A program made the position numbers and the translations under genes. The notes beneath the pieces were generated by a model. It was not told the DNA's origin. It made no database searches and saw only the letters and a list, made by a program, of their open reading frames with translations. Below, one piece after another: positions 15,745 to 22,530 of a stretch of DNA of 45,374 nt (its first letter is position 1; each line of letters opens with the position of its first letter). The stretch comes from Chitinophagales bacterium (lineage in GTDB: Bacteria > Bacteroidota > Bacteroidia > Chitinophagales > JANQFB01). Where the stretch lies: positions 1 to 45,374 of the forward strand of contig JANQFB010000333.1 in assembly GCA_028278085.1 (NCBI GenBank), written 5' to 3'.

Positions 15745-16786
15745 GCCGACATATACCATCGCGGTAACCGGCCTGAATGCTATCGACAGTCCCGGGCCGG
15801 GCCTGGCGGTTATCCGGGCTTTGCATGATGCCGAAAGTTTCCGTGTGAAGATCATAGGCCTTTCCTATGAAGCGCTGGAACCCGGCATTTACATGCACGA
15901 CCTGGTCGACAAAACCTACCAGATCCCTTTGCCGGCGGCAGGATTGGAGATCTTGTACGAGCGGCTGAAATATATCGATTCGGTAGAAAACATAGACTTC
16001 CTGTTCCCGAATTTCGATGCCGAGCTGTATAATTTTATCAAGCTGGAAGAGCGCCTGGCGCAAGAACATGACATCAAAATGGTTATCCCGACCCTCGACC
16101 AGTTTGAATCCCGGCATAAGGTCAACCTCTATGAATTCGGGAAAGAGCATGGCATCCTGGTACCCAAAGCGGATATGATCTTTAACCCCTCCGATATCAG
16201 AACCGCCATGGAAGATTATACCTTCCCGGTGGTGGTCAAAGGAAAATTTTACGACTCCGGCATCGCCTATTCCATAGACCAGGCCACCAACTATTTTAAC
16301 AAGCTCAGCGCCAAATGGGGGGTACCAGTACTGTTGCAGGAATTTGTGCATGGGTCGGAAGTGAATGTATGTGGGGTTGGGGATGGCAAAGGCAATACCC
16401 TCGGAGCAGTACCTATGCGCAAGCTGTATATTACCGACAAGGGGAAAGCCTGGGCCGGTGTGGCGCTGGACGACAAGCAACTTCTGGATATCACTTACAA
16501 ATTGGTGAAATCCACCAACTGGCGCGGACCGTTTGAACTGGAATTCATGAAAACAACCGATGATGACTATTATTTACTGGAAATAAATCCACGGTTTCCG
16601 GCATGGTGCTACCTTACCGTAGGTACCGGCCAAAACCAGGTTGAAACACTTGTCAACATGGGCATGGGTAAGCCGGTGAAAGCCTTTAAGGATTACCAGG
16701 TCGGTAAAATGTTTATCCGCTACAGTTACGATATGGTAGTCGACTTATCGGAATTCGAACAGATCTCCACCATGGGAGAATTATAA
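15737..16786 (+). CDS. ATP-grasp ligase (carbamoyl-phosphate-synthase-like)
   Basis: 349 residues. There is an N-terminal Rossmann-like pre-ATP-grasp domain (YTIAVTGLNAIDSPGPGLAV ... NIDFLFPNFDAE). The ATP-grasp core has nucleotide-binding lysines and glutamate (FPVVVKGKFYDSGIAYSID; PVLLQEFVHGSEVNVCGVGD) and the magnesium-binding segment ELEF ... YLLEINPRFPAW (Glu and Asn ligands). Such enzymes activate a carboxylate as acyl-phosphate and join it to an amine or similar nucleophile; many make peptide bonds. The acceptor cannot be deduced. Translation is coupled to the RRE gene (8-bp overlap), suggesting the two act together on a leader-bearing partner. Confidence 0.9.
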   Translation: MSKPTYTIAVTGLNAIDSPGPGLAVIRALHDAESFRVKIIGLSYEALEPGIYMHDLVDKTYQIPLPAAGLEILYERLKYIDSVENIDFLFPNFDAELYNFIKLEERLAQEHDIKMVIPTLDQFESRHKVNLYEFGKEHGILVPKADMIFNPSDIRTAMEDYTFPVVVKGKFYDSGIAYSIDQATNYFNKLSAKWGVPVLLQEFVHGSEVNVCGVGDGKGNTLGAVPMRKLYITDKGKAWAGVALDDKQLLDITYKLVKSTNWRGPFELEFMKTTDDDYYLLEINPRFPAWCYLTVGTGQNQVETLVNMGMGKPVKAFKDYQVGKMFIRYSYDMVVDLSEFEQISTMGEL

Positions 16787-16864
16787 GATCAAAAAAACAA
16801 GCGCAACAAGGAAGACGCCGCTGTAATGGCAGAAAGTGTCCCCGATACTTAAAAAATTTATGGC

Positions 16865-18220
16865 ATGAAAAGACAATATGAACGTCCGGTTATTCAAAAG
16901 TTAAATACCGGGATCATGAATAAATTCGGCACCCGAACGGAATACGAACCCTATACGCATATCGACGGTGTATCGGTCAAAAGCCTGATCGAGCAATTCG
17001 GATCACCTGTGTTCGTCATGTCCGAACGGACGATCCGGGAGAATTACCGGGACGCGGTCCGGGCTTTTACCACCCGGTATCCGAAAGTACAATTTGCCTG
17101 GTCCTATAAAACCAATTATCTCAATGCCGTATGTGATGTTTTCCACCAGGAAGGATCATGGGCGGAAGTGGTATCGAGATTCGAATATGAAAAAGCGCTG
17201 CATAACGGGGTGCCCGGTAATAAGATCATATTTAACGGACCTGACAAAACGGATGATGATCTGACAGTAGCCATCGAGAACAACTCCCCGATCCATATCG
17301 ACCATCTCGATGAACTGTACCGCCTGACCCAGCTCGCAAGCGACATGGCTAAAAGACCTAATGTGGCCATCCGGATCAATATGGACACGGGCGTGTATCC
17401 CATGTGGGACCGCTTCGGCTTCAATTATGAAAACGGAGCCGCATGGGATGCCATCAACAAGATCATGACCTCCGACCATTTGAACCTGGTAGGTTTGCAT
17501 ACCCATATCGGAACCTATATGTTATCTCCCAGCGCCTATGCGGCTGCGGCCACCAAGATGTGTGACCTGGCCCTGGGTATCCGGAGAAAATACGACAAGG
17601 TGATCGAATACATCGATATGGGCGGAGGATTTGCTTCCAAAAACACTCTGAAAGGCGCCTATTTACGGGGTAGCGATACAGTACCGGGGATCGACGAATT
17701 TGCGGAAGCTATCTCATCGGCTTTCCTGAATGCGGAGTTTAAGAAAGGAGAGCTTCCTTACCTCTACCTGGAAACCGGGAGGGCACTGGTTGACAATGCA
17801 GGCTTTTTGTTGGGGAGTGTTATTTCCAACAAACGGCTTGCAGATGGCCGGAGGGCAACGATCATGGACTTCGGCGTTAACATTTTGTTTACCTCCTTTT
17901 GGTACGACCACAAAATATCGCCGGCACAAGGTTTCGGTACCTATACCGAAGATACCGTGATCTATGGTCCTTTGTGCATGAATATCGACGTGGTGCGGGA
18001 AAACATTTCCCTACCTCCCCTGAAAGCCGGTGATCATGTCGTTGTCCACTATGTCGGCGCTTATAACATCACCCAATCCATGCAATTCATCGCCCTCAGG
18101 CCTCCTGTGGTGATGATCGATATGCAGGGCAAGCCCCATATCATCAAAAAGAAAGAAGTGCTGGCGACCCTCGAAAAAGATGAAGTAACACCCGATTACC
18201 TGAAGGAATTCAAACTCTAG
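16865..18220 (+). CDS. PLP-dependent decarboxylase (Orn/DAP/Arg family) with leader-like N-terminus
   Basis: 451 residues of the alanine-racemase-fold (type III) decarboxylase family. Visible residues: Lys82 (WSYKTN) for PLP; His214 (GLHTHIGTY); GGG at 253-255 for the phosphate; ETGRALVD (about 303-310); Cys371 (YGPLCMNID); and Tyr400 (VGAYN). All main catalytic positions are kept, so it should be active on a basic or diamino acid, but specificity is open. The first 22 residues precede the normal family start and read like a RiPP leader (YERPVI, residues 5-10, then NKFG). An internal ATG (16916) could give a form without that motif. A 78-bp gap separates it from the ATP-grasp gene; the fusion gene follows after 6 bp. 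Confidence 0.9.
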   Translation: MKRQYERPVIQKLNTGIMNKFGTRTEYEPYTHIDGVSVKSLIEQFGSPVFVMSERTIRENYRDAVRAFTTRYPKVQFAWSYKTNYLNAVCDVFHQEGSWAEVVSRFEYEKALHNGVPGNKIIFNGPDKTDDDLTVAIENNSPIHIDHLDELYRLTQLASDMAKRPNVAIRINMDTGVYPMWDRFGFNYENGAAWDAINKIMTSDHLNLVGLHTHIGTYMLSPSAYAAAATKMCDLALGIRRKYDKVIEYIDMGGGFASKNTLKGAYLRGSDTVPGIDEFAEAISSAFLNAEFKKGELPYLYLETGRALVDNAGFLLGSVISNKRLADGRRATIMDFGVNILFTSFWYDHKISPAQGFGTYTEDTVIYGPLCMNIDVVRENISLPPLKAGDHVVVHYVGAYNITQSMQFIALRPPVVMIDMQGKPHIIKKKEVLATLEKDEVTPDYLKEFKL

Positions 18221-18226
18221 GGTTTA

Positions 18227-20416
18227 ATGAAGCTTAGATCTATAGCAGACACCTATGGCCAGGGGCTGTTGCTGAGTTACTCCCAGATCTTCTTTTCCAA
18301 CAGTAAGATCCTGGGCGTGATTTTGCTGGCAGCGACATTTTTCGACATCAATGCCGGGATTGCGGGTATCATCAGCATCATCCTCGCCCAATTGTTCGCT
18401 TCATGGTTCCACTTTGAAAAAGCCTTTATCAAAGATGGCATGTATACCTATAATTGTTTGATGGTCGGTCTGGCCATCGGGGTATACTATGATTTCAATA
18501 TCTCCTTTTTCCTGTTGCTGATCATTGCTGCTTTGATGACTTTCTTTTTGACTATCTGGTTAGCCAATGTAACATCGCGACAGAACCTGCCCTTTCTCAG
18601 CATGCCCTTTTTGATCGGGGTTTGGGCCATTTTGTTGGGGGGCAAGAATTTCTCGGCCCTGAAGCTGAAATTCAGGGGATTTTACACCATTGCCGACCTC
18701 CCCAAGTATCATAATTGGTTCGATCCGCTGGAGAACTGGATCAATGCCCTATCGATCCCCGATCCATTGATCATTTTCCTGAAGTCATTGGGGGCAATAT
18801 TTTTCCAGTATAATATCCTGGCAGGACTGCTGGTGGCCCTCGGCATCCTCATCTATTCCCGGATAGCCTTTGTGCTGGCCTTCACCGGCTTCATCATCGG
18901 CTATGGCTTCTATTTTTATTTCGAAGGGAATTTTTCTCAATTGATCTATTCCTATATCGGCTTCAATTTTATCCTGACAGCCATTGCCCTGGGCGGATTT
19001 TTCGTGGTGCCCTCGAGGAAGTCCTTTTTATTGGTGATCCTGGCCATCCCGATCATTGCCCTGGTCAGCAGTGCCACGCATTCTTTATTAATAACCTTTA
19101 ACCTGCCCCTTTATTCCCTGCCCTTCAACCTGGTTGTATTCCTAGTACTGATGTCATTAGGCTTGCGCACAAGATCCGCCGGTCTCGACCTGGTAGTTCA
19201 ACAGCAATTCTCTCCCGATCAGAATCATTATAAACATTTCATTCGACTGGAACGGTTCAAATCCAATACCTTGTTCCATATCCAGCTCCCTTTCATGGGA
19301 GAATGGTTTGTTTCCCAGGGCCACCAGGGCGATGTAACCCACCGCGGGGAGTGGGCCGAAGCATGGGATTTCGATGTCAGGGATCCAGGGGGAAAATCAT
19401 TCCGTGATCCGGGAACTCAGGTGAAAGACTATTATGCTTATGACCTGCCGGTACTTGCACCCGCCGACGGTCAAGTGGTGGAAGTGCTCGACGGCATTCC
19501 TGACAATCCGGTCGGGGAACAGGATCTCGACAATAACTGGGGGAATACGATCATCATCAAACATGGGGATATGTTGTATAGCAAGATCTCCCATGTTAAG
19601 AATGAAAGCTTCAAAGTCGGTAAAGGGGAAGTGGTCAAAAAAGGGGATGTGATCGGACTATGTGGTAATTCGGGCCGTTCCCCCGAACCCCACCTTCATT
19701 TTCAATTGCAGTCGACTCCCTATATCGGATCGAAAACCCTTTCCTACCCGGTTAGCTATTATCTCTCCCGGAGATCCGGGCAACTGCAATTCCATAGCTT
19801 CGAAGTACCCGAGGCCGGAGAATTTGTTTCAAACATCAGGATCACACCGCTGCTGGAAAAAGCTTTTAAATTCCAGCCCGGGCAGATGTTACACTGGTCA
19901 TGGGATCACCAGGGAAAACAAGAGCAGGTGAGCTGGGAAGTATTTACCGATGCCTATAAATACAATTATATCTATTGCCAGCAGTCAGGATCGTATGCCT
20001 ATTTCATGAACGATCAGACCATGTTTTATTTCACCGATTTTTCCGGCAGCAAGCGCTCCCTGCTCTATCACTTTTACCTGGCAGCCCAAAAGATCTTGTT
20101 GGGCTATTACCCGGAAATTTCCTGGCGGGATAAATTGCTCATCCATGGCTTTTTTAACCCGGTGATCCAGGGGATGCATGATATCACCGCTCCCTTTTTC
20201 CATTATTGCCGGGCGGATTTCGAAGCTTCCTTCACTTCGGTGGATGATTCAAATAATCCAAAAGCCCTAACTTTGAGCACCCTGGCCAGTGCGCGGATAT
20301 TCCATCAAACCGTCAGGGAACTGCAATTCGAAATCGAGCTCGCGCAAGACAGTATTTCCTCACTAAAGATCACGGAATCGGACCGTTCCTCTCTAGCCAC
20401 ATGCGTTATCGCCTGA
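18227..20416 (+). CDS. Urea-transporter-like domain fused to M23 peptidase
   Basis: A 729-residue fusion. Residues 1-320 contain about ten hydrophobic helices with the two pseudo-repeated urea-transporter signatures (MYTYNCLMVGLAIG near 80 and YIGFNFILTAIALGGFF near 250). Residues about 365-500 are a LytM/M23 metallopeptidase domain: His372 and a following WDFD supply the first zinc ligands, and HLH (489-491) the last. In between are VLAPADGQVVEV, WGNTIIIKHG and the serine-rich CGNSGRSPEPH loop. M23 enzymes cut peptidoglycan cross-bridges or similar peptides outside the cytoplasm. The last 230 residues are a soluble domain of unknown type. It is in the middle of the RRE operon, 6 bp after the decarboxylase, and overlaps the next gene by 16 bp. 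Confidence 0.88.
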   Translation: MKLRSIADTYGQGLLLSYSQIFFSNSKILGVILLAATFFDINAGIAGIISIILAQLFASWFHFEKAFIKDGMYTYNCLMVGLAIGVYYDFNISFFLLLIIAALMTFFLTIWLANVTSRQNLPFLSMPFLIGVWAILLGGKNFSALKLKFRGFYTIADLPKYHNWFDPLENWINALSIPDPLIIFLKSLGAIFFQYNILAGLLVALGILIYSRIAFVLAFTGFIIGYGFYFYFEGNFSQLIYSYIGFNFILTAIALGGFFVVPSRKSFLLVILAIPIIALVSSATHSLLITFNLPLYSLPFNLVVFLVLMSLGLRTRSAGLDLVVQQQFSPDQNHYKHFIRLERFKSNTLFHIQLPFMGEWFVSQGHQGDVTHRGEWAEAWDFDVRDPGGKSFRDPGTQVKDYYAYDLPVLAPADGQVVEVLDGIPDNPVGEQDLDNNWGNTIIIKHGDMLYSKISHVKNESFKVGKGEVVKKGDVIGLCGNSGRSPEPHLHFQLQSTPYIGSKTLSYPVSYYLSRRSGQLQFHSFEVPEAGEFVSNIRITPLLEKAFKFQPGQMLHWSWDHQGKQEQVSWEVFTDAYKYNYIYCQQSGSYAYFMNDQTMFYFTDFSGSKRSLLYHFYLAAQKILLGYYPEISWRDKLLIHGFFNPVIQGMHDITAPFFHYCRADFEASFTSVDDSNNPKALTLSTLASARIFHQTVRELQFEIELAQDSISSLKITESDRSSLATCVIA

Positions 20417-21786
20417 TCCTGCTGTTGATACTTTGCACAGGCGCACTATCCGCCCAGGAAGCGCTTACTTTCAAAAAGGTGGATGCCGGTACTTATCAAT
20501 TGTACCTCGATAAAGACTGGACAGGACTGATTACCCTGGGAGAACAGGCCATCGGGCAGGGATTCGATTACCATTACCTGAACCTGAGGATCGGCATCGC
20601 CTATTTCGAGACCCGTCAATATTTCCGGGCCATGGAATATTTTGACCGGGCGCTGGAGCAAAACAGCAGCAGTGAGATCGCCCGCGACTATTTATATTGG
20701 TGCTACCGCTATACCGGCCACCTGTTCAAGTCTTCCCTGTTGTTTGACAAATTACCGGCAACCACCCAAGAGAAGTATCAAAAACCCTATCCCAGGGCGC
20801 TGGATTATTTTTATACCGAAGGCGGTTACAAGATCAGTACTATTCCCGATGAGCAGGGCCATATCACCTACCTGAGCGCCGGCATGGGTCATTATCCCCT
20901 GGCCAGGCTTCATATTCATCATGAGTTTACACATTTGCGCCAGGAGCAATTCTGGGGCAGCTATGCACAAAATCAATATTACATTTCCCCGCAATGGTAT
21001 GCCGGTAAAGGATTCATTATCCAGCCTGCCTTCCATATATTGGGCTTAAAAGGTGATCTAAACCTCGACTTCCCGATCCATTCGGTGAGAGATACCATGG
21101 TAACCGTGGGGAATCCGCCACAGCAAAGAGGGGCAAGGTTCATCGTGGAAGGAGCGGATAAATACAGGGGGGAATTAAAGCAAACAGGTGTGCTGATCAA
21201 CCTGGGCTTTCGCAAACAATGGAAAAGATTTTACATCCACCCCTATTTTTCCCGGTTGAATTACCGCTTTCAGCAAATGGCTAATGTCGAAAGCGTGCAT
21301 AAGCTTACGCTGGATATCGGGAATCCGCCTCATCCGCCGATCATCATTGTACGGGATACAACCTTTCAACATCCGGAACATGCGGATTCCACCAGCACGT
21401 TTACACAGATCGGAATTTCGGCCAGGTATACACCACCCATCTGGCAAGACCGTCTGCAAATTGGGCTGGCTATTCACCGGCAACGCTATGAGCAGGAGAA
21501 TTACCACGCATTTGTGCCGGAATTGGGCTTGCAATTGCATCAAAAGATCAGGATTCTGCTAAAATATTATTCGGGGAATGGTATTTTTGTAGCCGAAGAA
21601 AACGGAGCCTGGATACAAAATACCTTGGAGCCGATCCCGCAAAAAATGACTTTTTTAGTCGATTACCAGATCAAACCGGGGATCAATATTTATGGCGTGT
21701 ATCAACGGGAAACCAGGGATGACATTTCTCAAACATCGACATATCATTTTAATTCATTATTCACCGGTATAAAATTCAGATTATGA
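20401..21786 (+). CDS. TPR plus outer-membrane barrel protein
   Basis: 461 residues. A signal peptide (MRYRLILLLILCTGALSAQ) is followed by about 100 residues of tetratricopeptide-like helices (YHYLNLRIGIAYFETRQYFR, AMEYFDRALEQNSSSEIARD). Then come about 300 residues of alternating short strands rich in aromatic residues, ending FNSLFTGIKFRL, consistent with an outer-membrane beta-barrel. The general plan resembles YaiO-type barrels, but I cannot confirm this. The gene begins inside the last codons of the fusion gene (16-bp overlap) and overlaps the next by 4 bp, so it belongs to the same operon. It would be the outer-membrane part of the system. Confidence 0.75.
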   Translation: MRYRLILLLILCTGALSAQEALTFKKVDAGTYQLYLDKDWTGLITLGEQAIGQGFDYHYLNLRIGIAYFETRQYFRAMEYFDRALEQNSSSEIARDYLYWCYRYTGHLFKSSLLFDKLPATTQEKYQKPYPRALDYFYTEGGYKISTIPDEQGHITYLSAGMGHYPLARLHIHHEFTHLRQEQFWGSYAQNQYYISPQWYAGKGFIIQPAFHILGLKGDLNLDFPIHSVRDTMVTVGNPPQQRGARFIVEGADKYRGELKQTGVLINLGFRKQWKRFYIHPYFSRLNYRFQQMANVESVHKLTLDIGNPPHPPIIIVRDTTFQHPEHADSTSTFTQIGISARYTPPIWQDRLQIGLAIHRQRYEQENYHAFVPELGLQLHQKIRILLKYYSGNGIFVAEENGAWIQNTLEPIPQKMTFLVDYQIKPGINIYGVYQRETRDDISQTSTYHFNSLFTGIKFRL

Positions 21787-22400
21787 AACGATTCGTCTTT
21801 TCCTTACTACTGGCTGCGAGTTTGGGTACTCATGCCTTTGCTCAGGATAATGCCAAAGTGCTGGATGCCTTTATCAAAAGTTTTGGCTACGAACAATATG
21901 AGAATTACCCAAAAGCCATCCAGGTTATGATGGAAGTTTATGATTCCAAAAATTATGTGATGAATCTGAGGATGGGATGGCTGAACCATATGAAAGAAGA
22001 TTTTGTCAAAGCCAAGCAATATTATCAAAAGGCTATCGAGCTACAGCCGAAATCCATCGAGGCCCGCCTGGGTTTCGTTAATCCTGCTGCTGCCCTGGGT
22101 AACTGGGATGAGGTGATCAAGAAATATGACGAGATCCTGGAATTGGATCCCAACAATACCCTGGTCAACTACCGGATGGGATACATTTACAATACCCGTA
22201 AAGATTACCCGACCGCCCGGACCTATGCCCAGAAAGTGCTGGACCTTCACCCCTTCGACTATTCCGCCAATGCTTTGATGGGTTATATAGAGAAAGGATT
22301 GGGCAATACGGCCAAAGCGATCGCCTACCTGGAAATTGCATTACTCTACAATCCGAATGATCAGACGATCAAGGATGAACTGAATAATATCAGGAATTGA
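21783..22400 (+). CDS. Periplasmic TPR protein
   Basis: 205 residues. A signal peptide (MKRFVFSLLLAASLGTHAFAQ) is followed by four to five tetratricopeptide repeats (VMNLRMGWLNHMKEDFVKAK, AIELQPKSIEARLGFVNPAA, EILELDPNNTLVNYRMGYIY, VLDLHPFDYSANALMGYIEK, IALLYNPNDQTIKDELNNIR). TPR arrays bind peptides or partner proteins. It is the last gene of the operon that starts with the RRE gene, translationally coupled to the barrel gene through ATGA. It may form the periplasmic scaffold that joins the M23 domain of the inner-membrane fusion to the barrel; this is inference. Confidence 0.8.
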   Translation: MKRFVFSLLLAASLGTHAFAQDNAKVLDAFIKSFGYEQYENYPKAIQVMMEVYDSKNYVMNLRMGWLNHMKEDFVKAKQYYQKAIELQPKSIEARLGFVNPAAALGNWDEVIKKYDEILELDPNNTLVNYRMGYIYNTRKDYPTARTYAQKVLDLHPFDYSANALMGYIEKGLGNTAKAIAYLEIALLYNPNDQTIKDELNNIRN

Positions 22401-22487
22401 CCTGAAACCGATTTAAGTTTTGGGATTTGGTGAATGAGGTAGTTTCTCGGATGATTGAGCCTGAGCACGGAAATATTGAATGCTGAA

Positions 22488-22530
22488 TGATAAATGATGA
22501 AGGAGGAAGTTCTACCTTCAACATTCATTA
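22488..22530. terminator. Hairpin between convergent operons
   Basis: TGATAAATGATGAAGG (22488-22503) pairs with CCTTCAACATTCATTA (22515-22530) at 13 of 16 positions around an 11-nt loop. It sits between the 3' end of the RRE operon and the 3' end of the glucan operon and may serve both as a transcription stop. Motifs such as TGAATG/GATGAA repeat just upstream (22476-22500), suggesting a short intergenic repeat element. There is no strong T run. Confidence 0.35.

Noticed and set aside
16838-16864. 8-codon ORF (MAESVPDT) in the gap before the decarboxylase gene
   Set aside because: Too short and without context to call; may be chance.
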